64,000 bases of DNA from Molossus alvarezi (taxonomy: Eukaryota; Chordata; Mammalia; Chiroptera; Molossidae). A program made the translations under genes and the position numbers. The notes beneath the pieces are model-generated. The model worked only from the letters and a program-made list of their open reading frames with translations, did no database searches and was not told where the DNA came from. The DNA lies in NCBI GenBank assembly GCA_037176705.1, contig CM073898.1, forward strand, positions 22,180,488 to 22,244,487, written 5' to 3'. Below are positions 46,985 through 57,880 of this stretch, piece by piece. How positions within the stretch are numbered: the first letter of the stretch is position 1; each line of letters opens with the position of its first letter.

Positions 46985-47290
46985 ACGATAGCTAATGTGC
47001 TTATTTTTAAGAGAATAGAGTAGTTTTGCCCAATTTTGAAGTTTATATAAATGGACATACTTTTTGTGTCTAGCATCTTTTGCTCAACATTATATTTAAG
47101 AAATTAATCTACATTGTTGCCTGAATTATAGTTTATTCACTCTCATTGCTGTATAATGTTGTATTTGGTGAATATATCACAATTTATTTATACAGCTGAT
47201 AGGCATTTGGATAGTAATGCTATGAAAATTATTTTGCATACCTGTTTTTGAATATTACACATTTCTTTTGGAACACACTGAAGAGAGAAA
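46985..47290 (-). mobile_element. Old LINE-1 (L1M) ORF2 end, antisense, second part
   Basis: TTTTGAAGTTTATATAAATGG, TCTAGCATCTTTTGCTCAAC, CTCATTGCTGTATAATGTTG and TATCACAATTTATTTATACA follow the antisense ORF2-end order. Confidence 0.75.
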
Positions 47291-47385
47291 TTTTTGAGCT
47301 CTGATTTAGCTTTATAACACTTATTTTCCTAAGTAGGGTTAACATCACTGAGGCTCCCTAAGCTTATAATACAGTTGGAATTTTA

Positions 47386-47660
47386 ATTTAATTTATTTTT
47401 TATCCTCACCTGACGACATTTTTTTTTTTTTTTGATATTTTGTTCAGATAGAGTGGGGGAGAGAGAGAGAGTGAGAGAGAGAGAGAGACATCGATGTGAA
47501 AGGGACACAATGAGTGGTTGCCACCCACACGCCCCAACTGGGCCGGGAACAAACTGCAGCCACAAACTGCAACCGAGGTACGTGCCCTTAGCGGGAACCG
47601 AACCCGATCTCTCCGGACCGCAGGCCGACGCTCTAACCACTGAGCCAAACTGGCCAGGGC
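47386..47660 (-). mobile_element. Full-length bat SINE, subtype A, with internal duplication
   Basis: Antisense. Flanked by TACAGTTGGAATTTTA at 47370-47385 and 47661-47676. Compared with other A copies it has a long internal T run after CTGACGACA. It also has a short tandem duplication of ACAAACTGCA(G/A)CC at about 47550-47575 in the body. Confidence 0.94.
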
Positions 47661-47676
47661 TACAGTTGGAATTTTA

Positions 47677-49802
47677 GAGCAAATGCACCAAAACATTTGG
47701 CTATAACTCCAGAGCTGGCAATAGAAAACCATGCAGGTTAGTAGGACTCGCATAATGCTGAGAAAATCGTCTTAGACCTGAACCAAGTCACCTACACTAT
47801 AAATCAGTCATAACCACACCATTACTATTATTTTGCAAAGTTGGCATGGTGATCAAACATTCATTTTTGTTTGTGTAAGTAAAAACTTCATCAGTTGTAA
47901 ATATGTATCAAGGCTTTACAGCAATATCTTTGGCTCTCCGAGTATCTTAGAAAAAAATAGGTAGATAGATAGATCTGAATATTCACCTTGTGAGCTTATT
48001 TATTTAAGAACTATTTATGGTCAACGCTAGAAATCCACATATTATTTCTGATATGTCAACAGGAAATACTTCTCTATCCTCACACCCGGGTTTGGCAATT
48101 TCCATTCAAATAGCCCATTTATCCTGCCTAGAGCCGCCTCCTTCTGACATACCTGAATCATTTCTAGATATATAATTTACATAAGTTACCTCTTGAACAC
48201 TGGCTACCCAACTAATCTCTTAAACACAGTTCAATAAATCCTGCTTAGTATATGTCCTTGAATTTCCTTTCAGTATCATACTCTGCCAACCCAGCACATC
48301 TTGTCCTTCACATTATCACCTATAATGTTTCTGTTTGCTTTAACTTTCCTCTTCTAATGACTTCCCCTAAGTATGATTTAATCACACTTTCATTTATAGT
48401 TCTAATATAACCTTAATTTCTCAAGGACTTAAAATAATTGTCCCCAGGTATATGAATTCATGCTCCAACCTCAGGCTCCCTGTGGAGTCAATACACACAG
48501 AATTATTTCTAGCAGTCCAATAGGGATTTCTTTTATGGGCTCACTGTTCTAGGTGCTGTTTATTCCCTGGTATTCACTGAGGCTCCGTGGTGATACCCTA
48601 TTAGAAGCCTCCAAAGTAGTTTTTCTCCGTCAGATATGTTCCCCTTTGTTTATTGCTTGGTTGTATATATATAAACACTGGCTCACTGCCAGACTTAGAT
48701 AAGAACCACAAGGGTCTTGCTTGAGTGACAAATCTGAGCAAGGGAATATAGATGCCAATACCCTACTAAGATTTATTTTTTACCCACTCCAAGGATTCAG
48801 TCGGTTATCATTGCTGGGCTTCTCATTCCCTGCAGAAAATATTTTCCCAGCAAGTCCTCAAGCTTCATGCAAATTAACTTTTGAGTGATGATAACTATCA
48901 GCATATTCAGGACTGTCAGAATCTCACTTAGCTTCACAAAGACACTCCACACAAATATTTAATGTTAATCTTTGTCTTAACCCAAATGCCGTGGTTGATT
49001 TCACCAGACTCCTGGATGGGCTTGTCTGTTCTAGTTTCCAGTTTGTGGGTAGACAGATGTAATGAATGTGGAAATGTGCAGTGAAGTAGTTTCTTTTCCA
49101 CAGAAGAGGGAAGGCGCTCACCTAATGAAACATTTCCAGAGGATGCAAAATATTCAAATGCAAAATCAAAATTACAAATATTAGTTTCGCAAGAAGTATG
49201 CACTTGCATCCAATTTATTGACCCTCCTGTTCTCAGCATGAGTGACTCCTTTAACACCTGTGCCTCTTTCCTTTCCCAGGTTAAGTCCCATCTGCAACTA
49301 CTCCTTTGAGTCCACACTCAACTCTCTTGCCTTTCTCTCTCCATCACACTTGCCTGGCAAACACTGACTGTAGTTAACTCCAGTTTTTAGCAGCTCTTCC
49401 CCAGTAGGCCCCTTAAAGGCTTGTCGGAGAATAACACATAGCCATGTTGATGGGTCTCACCTTAAATTTATGGCCATGATTCTTAAATAGGCCTCTCACA
49501 CTGCCTAGCAGTTCTACTACTCTTCCCCAGTTAATGTTTCTCCCTCTACCCATTTCATCCCTTATTCTCTCTATTCAAATCTCTATCATCCCACTCACCT
49601 ATCATCCCTTCCAACTGAGACTTTATCTTTCATTGATAATAGAGCAGTCAGCAGACAAATACTCCATTTCTCCACCCCTCCCTCCACCATGCTGACCATC
49701 TGTACCCTTGTGCCATATCTTCCTCTTTCACAACAGATGAACGTTTGTACTTCTGTCTAAGGCCAGTTCCTCCACCTTGTATGATCCCATCTCACTTTTC
49801 TT
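47677..49802. other. No gene seen
   Basis: Mostly pyrimidine-rich or AT-rich DNA. A (GATA)-type short tract lies at 47960-47973. A 127-codon minus-strand frame at 48934-49317 has no recognisable domain. 49,550-49,800 may be decayed LINE sequence. Confidence 0.45.
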
Positions 49803-49913
49803 CCTTTTTTTTTTTTTTTTTTTTTGGTGTGGTACATGCCTCTAGCAGGAACCGAACCCGGGACCCTCTGGTCTGCAGGCCGACGCTCAATTGCTGAACC
49901 AAACTGGCCAGGG
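49803..49913 (-). mobile_element. Head-only short bat SINE
   Basis: Antisense: a run of about 22 T, then GGTGTGGTACATGCC, CGAACCCGGGACC and AACTGGCCAGGGC. Flanked by CTCACTTTTCTT (49791-49802) and CTCAATTTTCTT (49914-49925). It has the same missing body and the same 3' boundary as the two copies near 23 kb. Confidence 0.9.
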
Positions 49914-50589
49914 CTCAATTTTCTTACTCAACGCTGTTGCTCCCACAGTCAGTCCTTTTCTTTGCTGCATCAGCAGCTTGCCCCTCCCGACAGGGTCGGC
50001 TACAGCGACAGTGCGCAGTCTTTAGGTCTCTTTGACAGAGCTGTCTAGGCTCACTGCCTTCACTTGCCCGACTTACTTTTCTTGAAACTACTCCACTCAG
50101 GTAACTTCTCCATGCACAAAACTAAAACTCGTATGTCAAGGTCACCAATGATTTTATCCTTCTCAAAACTGGAGGTCAATGCACCTCGCCTTGTCTTTTA
50201 AGATGTTTTTGATGTAATAAAACCATCTTGAAATTTCTTCACTTGGCTTCAGGCCCCCACTCTGTCTCAGTTTTCCTCTGACCTCACTCTCTACTTCCTG
50301 TTAGTATCCTTTGTGGTGTTACCCTCATTCCGACTTAAACATGCTGCAGTGCCCTTATTTATCTGTAATCCCTCAGTAGGTGAGCTCACCCAGCTCAGTG
50401 TCTGGCTACGAGTACAATTCAGTTCTCAAGAATCCCCAAATTCTCTTTCCAATGTATAATTTCCTGAACTTTTGTATAAAACCTGAACTTTAGGTTTATA
50501 TAATGATATCTCTACTTCCTCACACTTCAGCCCATGAAATGTAAAACAGTCTGTAACTTCATTGCTTGAAATTATTCAATGTTCAAATG

Positions 50590-51265
50590 AGAACATCACA
50601 CCTGAAATGAACGTCAAGGCCCTGGCCTTGTGTTAACATGCCCTGTAGGTCTGGCCCCTGGTACTACGATGGCCTCGTCCCCTGGCTCTCTGCCTTCACT
50701 CACACACCTGCAACAGTCCTGGTCTTCTTACTACTTCTTCTTCTTGTATTTTTCTTTATTGATTTTAGAGAGAGAGGAAGGGAGAAGGAGAGAGAGATAG
50801 AAACATCGATGAGAGAGAACACCGACTGGCCACCTCCTGCGTGCCTCCCACTGGGGATTGGGCCCACAACCTGGGCATGTGCCCTGACTGGGAATTGAAC
50901 CGGTGACCTACATAATTTCCTATCCCAGGGCATTTGCTCTTTGTATTCACTCAATAAATCAATCATTCCCTCATTTTGTTCAACTTTCTGTCTAAAAATC
51001 TCTTCTTCAGAAAAGAAAATAATTTCTGTGCCATTGTATGTAAAATAGCTGCCCACATCGGTCTGCATCCATTTTCTCTGGCTACTTTTCATCACCAGTT
51101 GCATATGTATTCAGGAGGTTTGTCTCATCTACTCATTTTTTGCCCATTTTAGCCACAGCTTGTAAAATACATCTAGGCAGGACTATTTTGTTTGCCCTTC
51201 TATCTCTAGCACATATGACAGTGTCTGACATGTGGTAGGTGGTTAGTAAGTGCTTATTAAACATA
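50590..51265 (+). mobile_element. LINE-2 3' region (sense), split by a SINE
   Basis: ACGTCAAGGCCCTGGCC, CATGCCCTGTAGGTCTGGCC and ACAGTCCTGGTCTTCTTA stop at the SINE. After it, CAGGGCATTTGCTCTTTG, GACAGTGTCTGACATGTGGT and GTAAGTGCTTATTAAACAT complete the L2 3' end. L2 order is preserved across the SINE. Untranslatable. Confidence 0.7.
50738..50909 (-). mobile_element. Bat SINE, subtype B, 5' truncated
   Basis: Antisense. It runs from the TTTATTGATTTTAGAGAGAG tail side to CCGGTGACCT and lacks about the first 40 bases of the tRNA head (the A-box). It is inserted in an L2, with no target duplication visible. Truncation of this kind is normal for interrupted reverse transcription. Confidence 0.88.
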
Positions 51266-52594
51266 CAGATTGGGATAGAAGAATAATTATTCATCTAAGA
51301 ATATCCACAGTCTTAGCACAACCAGCAAAAGCTAACAAAGCAAATCCTGTATTTGCAAGGACAAGTCTCCCCCACACTCTACTTGGAAAGGGGAGAATTT
51401 TTTTTTTTGTTCCTGAAATCAGTTTAAATTATCTACTTAAAGAAAGAGATGGTGGGGGTTGGAAAGCAATTCAGGGAGAATCTGGGTGTTGGAGGCATAG
51501 TGGGGATGGCAGAGTGGACAGTACAACCCAGCTGTAGGGTTTGGTCAGCGTCTAACCAGCTTCCCGCCATCTCCTTTGACTGACCTTCCTTCAGCTTCTT
51601 CTCCACTACTGACAGTGTTTTGTGGACGCAGGTGGGTAGGGTTAGGGTGGCTGTGAAATATTACATTCAGGGTTTTTGAAAAGCATTTAAAGGATTTGCA
51701 CTATTTTGAAATTACTTATGCTCTAATTTTTTGTTTAATTATTATTTTTTTTAAAAGAACAAATGTAGCATATGTTAAGAGATAAATTTTAAACAATGAT
51801 ATGGGAACAAATGCCCGTTACTCAGCTTAAGAACCAGAACATTTGACTGATGCCCGAGGCTCATTGCACGCCCTGATCTGCCTAGATCACCTTCTGCACC
51901 CATACACCTTGCACAAAACCACTGCCCTAGGTGAGTAATCAAGCCCTTGGGTGTTTTTTGCTTTACCATATTTTTATATATCCCTAAATATATTAAGTAG
52001 TCACTTTAAATACATAAACTTACAGTATTAGATAATATTAGTATCTGTAATTTTGATTTTTCATGAAAATTGGTAGCAGGGGTAGACTGCTGGTGAGGAA
52101 TTTTTTTTCCTAATTTATACATTTATGTTCCCTTTCCTGACTTCCACCTTTCAAGGGCACTAGCTTTACCTCCTCTCCTCTGTGACACTTGTCAAAACCC
52201 AGGCTTTGTGGCTCTAGAATCAGGTCAGGCAACTGGGCTAATGTGGGATTCAAAGCCTACCTACTTCTCTGGATTCAAGCTCTGTAGTCATTTCTAGAGT
52301 ACAAAGGTTTTTCCTATTTCCTTCCTATCCGGACATCAGCCTAAAATGTTTTTAATGTGCATTTGACACATTGTTTTCTATTGGCTTGTCCACCTCTATG
52401 GGAGGTTAACCCATCTTCTTTCTTTAATTGCAACACTACTCTGACTCTGCACTGTGTAATTTAGTCTTTGGGAGCTTACACATTATGATAGATTCAAATG
52501 GGGGCCTTATCTTAGTTAAACTCTTAGATGGAGTAGGTATCTAAGAGGTTCCACGAGGGTAGTTTACTGTGGCAAAGGCAAGTGTGTCTCTACT
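51266..52594. other. No gene seen
   Basis: No recognised element. The T-rich and A-rich runs are short. Confidence 0.45.
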
Positions 52595-52795
52595 ACAATA
52601 TCAACAATATTGAACACCCACCAGTTGCTCACGCTGTGCAGGAACCTTTGCAGTATCTTACTTGAATTTGCTCATTGGACCCTCACAGAAACCTTATGAG
52701 GCAGGTCTGAGTTTTATCACATTTTATAGGTCATGAGGCTGAGGCACGGAGAGTTTAAATGGTGTGCCTGAGTTCACATAGTTAAGTGAAGGAGC
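52595..52795 (-). mobile_element. MIR SINE (antisense)
   Basis: TGAACACCCACCAGTTGCTC, CCTCACAGAAACCTTATGAGG, CATGAGGCTGAGGCACGG and GTGCCTGAGTTCACATAG follow the antisense MIR order. Confidence 0.82.
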
Positions 52796-54135
52796 TGAAA
52801 CCTGAGAGATCAGAAGAGAAAAGGAGCTGGAACATGACTGGCCATAGGGATCACAGAGGAAGAGAGAGACACTCCAGGGGAAACAGAGAGACCCTGAAAA
52901 TACCAGCCCTTGGAAATTCCCAGTGGGAAAGAGAGATTACTGTGTCCTTGCCCAGCTTGAATCTGGGACATCTGTCCAATCGTATGTGACTATGTTTTGG
53001 AACATAGGTGACTTATTTTGCCGTTGTTAGAATCAGGAAAATCAGAAAAAAAGAACCAAGTGTCCCATCCCAGATACTGGGTCACTTGGATCTGTAGAAT
53101 ATAAAGACAGCCAAGCTCTTTAGAGACTTGGGGAGAGGATGAATGCAAAACCATAAGCTCAGGCCAGTGCAGGCTTGTCAGTCTGGGCACGGGCTCGGGG
53201 GTAAGACGTCCTAAATTGGCTGGCTCAACGTGTGGTCAAAAGAGGAAGAATTGGTGGAGGTACATAAATCTAAATAGGAAAGAGGCACACACAGAAAAAA
53301 GGTGGGGCAATCAGATACCTTATTAAGGAAATTCACCAACATTTCAGAACCTTAGAAATGGTGGGACCGCAGAGGGTGGCATAGAAGGATGGGACGGATG
53401 GGGTGTTAAGGAAAGGTGCGAAGTAACAACTGGACAACCAAGAACATTAGCGGGTCTGACACGGCTAAACTGGATGAATACTGCAGCAATGCTCTTAATA
53501 TTTCTTGCTTCCCAACTAGAATGTTTTGGTACATGGGGTAGAGGTTGAACATAAAAAGAGAAGTTTAGTGGCAACATCTACCAAGTTTAAAAGGATCAGG
53601 GGACAAGAAGCCAGGTGGACCATTAGTCAACTTAATATGTCATTAGAACTAGTCTTGGCTGTCTGGCCTCTGTCACTTAAGTTAACAAATACATCATCGA
53701 AAGGGTCACCTTTCAGCCTGGAAATGACAGATTATTACCTTCCTGGTCCCACCTCCCTGCTCTGTGTTCTTTCGCCTGTTTCTAAAAATTTAGTGCTGAC
53801 AGCAAGGGTGGATATAAAATACTACTTTTTTTTTTTTGCCTCTGACCTAGATTGTGGCTCAAGATCCTATTTAAAATAAGAATGATCAAAATCATAATTA
53901 CTATTTTTGTACTGCCCAACAAAATCATAAGAATGCTTCATTTCAAACAACTTAATTTGGGTAGTAACAAATTCTATTACTATTTTATAGGCAAAATATT
54001 TGAAAAAAGATAAAAACTGACCCAAATGAATGTCTTTTACAATGCATTATTCATGGTTACTGTTTTGTTTCATTCATTAATTTTTTTAAGAATGCACTCC
54101 AGAACTTTGCTGTTTTACTTCTTATTTATTTACTT
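52796..54135. other. No gene seen
   Basis: No recognised repeat. A 117-codon plus-strand frame at 53526-53879 has no domain, and a T run lies inside it at 53826-53837. Confidence 0.45.
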
Positions 54136-54140
54136 ATTTG

Positions 54141-54187
<47 letters not shown>

Positions 54188-54302
54188 GTTAGAAATATAT
54201 GTTGATCGGCTGCCTCCTGCATGTGCCCTGACCAGAAATCGAACCAGGACCTCTCAGTCCATGGGACAATGACACCCAGTCCACTGAGCTACACTGGCCA
54301 AG
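54136..54302 (-). mobile_element. Bat SINE, subtype B, with expanded GA tract and internal deletion
   Basis: Antisense. After TTTATTTACTTATTTGTTTG comes a (GA)n run, then GTTGATCGGCTGCCTCCTGC and ACACTGGCCAAGCTC. Part of the body is missing between TCCTGCATG and TGCCCTGACC. No target duplication is evident. Confidence 0.85.
54143..54184 (+). repeat. (GA)n microsatellite inside a SINE
   Basis: About 20 GA units where other copies have an interrupted GAGAGAGGAAGGGAG tract, so it probably expanded from that seed. Confidence 0.95.
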
Positions 54303-55307
54303 CTCAAGTTTACCATTTTAATGAAACATGAGGAATAATGAAACTGAAGACTTTATATACAAGTTTATATAATCTCCAAAGAAAGATTAATGAGGGGAAA
54401 AGCAAGTTCAAGTTAACAAAAGATTAAGATAATTAGAAGCTAATAGAAGGAAGTGAACCTCATTGATGCCTACCTCACTGAACTGAATCTTCGCAAATTC
54501 ACTACCCCTTCTCACGGTGCGTGCTGGTCTCAGTGTGGATGCGCATGGAAGTCCATGACCCACATACACAGCATAGTAAACTAATTCCAAATAAATAGCA
54601 ACAGCATGGAAAAATTTACGGCGAGAGGAAATATTAGAGATTATCTAGTCTTCCTAGTGTCTCATTTTTAGGACAATGTTACCCAGGGAGGTTAAATGAC
54701 ATGCCTAAAATATGTCAGTTTGGAAGTCACCAAATGAACTAGTTTTGATAAAAAAAAAATAACAGAATTTTCAAGGAAAAAAATGAATAGAAATTAAGGA
54801 GATTAAGTGGTGGTTTATTAGGCTTCTGGAGTTGCAGATGCTACTGTTAATTCCTTTCTCTGTCTTTAGAAGTCTATTGGTTCTAACTTCAAAATGCTCC
54901 TGTTTCCTCTTCAAGAGGAGGAGAAAGGGAAGTGAGAGTTGGAGTTAGGGATGAGGTGAGAATGATGGGTCCGGGAAGTGGCAGATTTCATGCTGAGCCT
55001 GAGAGCAACAGGTGGGACACGTTGGCTGTGATTCTTTCATGCACACTTAGACTTCTTAGGTGGAAATGTTTTAGTTAATATGTTGTTATGCAGGGGTATG
55101 TCCCAGGAACTTAATGGGAAACATCTAGTTTGGATTATCTGACAGTTCTTTCTCATTTAAAGGGCATTTAACATATAAGACAGTCTCTCTAGCAAAACTA
55201 CTTGGTAAAAAAGCCTATATTAGAAAAGAACTATGTGCAACAAAAACATAATGCTAATAATTTCTTCTTATTTTTATAATCTCCAATTGGATTGCAATCC
55301 AGAAACA

Positions 55308-55349
<42 letters not shown>

Positions 55350-56329
55350 TAATCATTACCTCTATCACTTGCTCAAGCTTTAACATAATTTTTTTTTGTT
55401 TTAGTAAATAAAAAGACTTCCTTTTCCTCATTTTCCTGCTAGCTATTTTGAGCCAAATTTTTGAAAAATATTAAAAAGACAAACTAAAAATAAGTAAAAT
55501 AAAGTTTAATGAAGTGTAACTTGTGACATCTTTAGAGAGCTGATCTTTAGCTTCATATAAGAAGAGCCAGCTATGGCAAAATTAATATTAAACATATTTG
55601 TTTGTCCAGAAAGTGGGAAGATCGTTGAAGACTTTTATGGCAAAACCTCAAAGACACTGCTAAAATCACAGTGGTTTAAAGAAAAGTCAATAAATCTATT
55701 CCCCAATTCCACAGGCACCTATCACCAGGGTTCATGGACATAACAAGACACAGATAATGGAGTTTCTGGACCAACACAGAAGTTACTGGAAGAATAGCCT
55801 TTCAATAATTCATAGTTAACAGCAACATTTTGTACTACAATACTGGAAAATTAGCAAGTGAGAAAAAGAGAATTCAATAGTTTAAATTGCATGTAGGCAT
55901 ACAGTAAAGGGCTACTCCCCCCACCCCCAAAACAACAACAACAACAACAACACTGAGAAGAAATATTTAGCTACAGGAATGTCAGAACATCAGAGGAGAA
56001 TGAGAAGACAGTAGACTAACTTTGACATAAACGATCCCATGTCACCCTTCATACGTAGGAAGGAGTGAGTAGCTTAGAGCAGCTTTTCCATTTAGAGATG
56101 GGGTTTGGATGGTTTCATTCTGGCCTCTTCATGCAGTAGACGCTCAGCCTAAGAAGATCAGAATGCAAAATTCTGGGTGAAAAATATATATGGAGGCGAA
56201 ACATTTGTGCTTTCAAGCTGTGGGTTATCATTTTTATATGTATTCTTCTACAATCCATTTTCCTACAAAGAAACAATTAAAAACATGCTTGGGTCTGTTT
56301 TCACACCATTTATACATTAACTTAGAAAT
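54303..56329. other. No gene seen
   Basis: 54,640-54,740 resembles the antisense MIR3/MIR end (GATTATCTAGTC, ACCCAGGGAGGTTAAATGAC). A (CAA)n run lies at about 55932-55953. Confidence 0.4.
55308..55347 (+). repeat. (CA)n microsatellite
   Basis: Pure run of 20 CA units. Confidence 0.97.
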
Positions 56330-56490
56330 CTTGTTGATTCATTTACTAAAACATTAACGAAGCCTCTACCATTTGCATATGATTTCCTAGATAATGGGGG
56401 TGCAAAGATGAAAATCATCTGATGTATGTTCTTAAGGAGCTTACTTTCTAATAGGAAATAAGAGATAGTCACGAATAATTGAAAAACAAA
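56330..56490 (-). mobile_element. LINE-2 3' end (antisense), copy 1
   Basis: GATTCATTTACTAAAACATT, TGGGGGTGCAAAGATGAAAA and TTAAGGAGCTTACTTTCTAA give the antisense 3' end of L2. Confidence 0.75.
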
Positions 56491-56537
56491 GTCAAAGCGA
56501 TGGACAACACATGGGAGGGACAGACACACGCTCATAG

Positions 56538-56780
56538 TTCATTCACACACCCATTCAACCCTATGTATTGCACACTTTTTACATGGCAGGTACCTGGAAA
56601 GATGCTGGAGACACAGTGGGGGAAAATCTCTGCCTCCATGGAGTCGGGATAGTACTGAGGAAACACAGACAGCAAAGGATAAATATAATGGGTAGGTCAT
56701 GGTAAATCCTTCAGAATACAATGAAAGCAGTGAAAGATGATGGGGGTGCTGGCAGGGATGATGTAGGTGAGATTTGCTTT
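56538..56780 (-). mobile_element. LINE-2 3' end (antisense), copy 2
   Basis: Starts again with TTCATTCACACACCCATTCA, then ACATGGCAGGTACCTGG, GATGCTGGAGACACAGTGG and GGGGGTGCTGGCAGGGATGA. It is a second, independent 3' end in the same direction only about 50 bp away. Confidence 0.7.
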
Positions 56781-57689
56781 TTTAAGAATGGTGGTTCGTA
56801 CACTTACTGGGTTGTCAAGCTCAGGTTCAAGTCACACTGAGAGGCCAGCAAGTCCAGGTGGGACCAGGAGTAACCTGGAGGACACTGCCCCGCCTAAATT
56901 CTTTCAACCACCAACAAAATACATGCGTACACACATATACATGTATATATCAAAGTGAACATGTGAAGTGTAAATATAAGATATTTCTAATAGAAATAGT
57001 TAATGGGCTGCTAAAATAGAATGTGGATTCCCTCCTCTTCCTCTCCCCACCATGACGACAGGACTGTTACTATTTTGCAGCAGGAAAAAGCCGTGATGAT
57101 AAGTGTTTTAGCCTAAAGAATACTTCATGTCTTGCTTGCTGTGCTCTGTTTCTTTGGGGAAAGTATGGAAATAGTTCATGTGTAGTGATATGTAAGAGTG
57201 CCTGAGGGGTACATTTACTGCACAGAAACTGCTCGAAGGATATGAAGCATTTGATAATAATCTTTAGGGCAGGTAGGAACAAGCCCCGGGGAAGGAACAA
57301 CATTGTACTTTCAGCCCATTGGCCGTGAACAATAGCAAAAGTACATAGATCACTCTTCCTCTGTTATTTTGCTTTTGATAGTGTTTGCTGCTTTGCATCA
57401 TGGTCCTTTCTCTTCTTTTCTCTGACATAAAGGATTTCAGTTGTTCAACACAATTTCTTCATTGCTCTGGAGTTTTAGCAGGAAACATGGCTTTTATGTG
57501 CACAGTCTGATTGATTTTCTGTCTACACCAGCATATGCAAATGGACAGTTAATTAGTGTGTTTTCTCATGTTGGTCTTTGTGTTGCTCAGCAGGTACTGC
57601 TGTATTCTGCAAAGACTCGGGCATCAGCCTCTCAGCACCCCCAAAGAAGGATAAGCTAAAAAAAACCAAAAAACTCTTGATGACATAAT
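56781..57689. other. No gene seen
   Basis: Unique-looking sequence with no long frame carrying features. Confidence 0.45.
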
Positions 57690-57880
57690 TTTACCTAATA
57701 ATAGTGACTTACATTTAGAAACCATTTTATTGTTCCAAAGCACCTATACCTCCATTGTTTTCTTTGACCTTCACAATGGTGCTGGGATGAGCATCGAGAC
57801 AATTTTATTATCCACATCCACCCAGGAGGACTGACACTTACAGGGGTTAAGTAATTGGTGTGTGCACGCAGATGAGAAGC
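57690..57880 (-). mobile_element. MIR-like SINE (antisense)
   Basis: AATAATAGTGACTTACATTT, CCAAAGCACCTATACCTCC, CCTTCACAATGGTGCTGGGA and GGGGTTAAGTAATTGG in antisense MIR order. Confidence 0.6.

Noticed and set aside
48934..49317. 127-codon minus-strand frame as a possible exon
   Set aside because: No motif, start context or splice pattern convinced me.
50700..51104. 134-codon minus-strand frame
   Set aside because: Crosses a truncated SINE and antisense L2; no independent coding signal.
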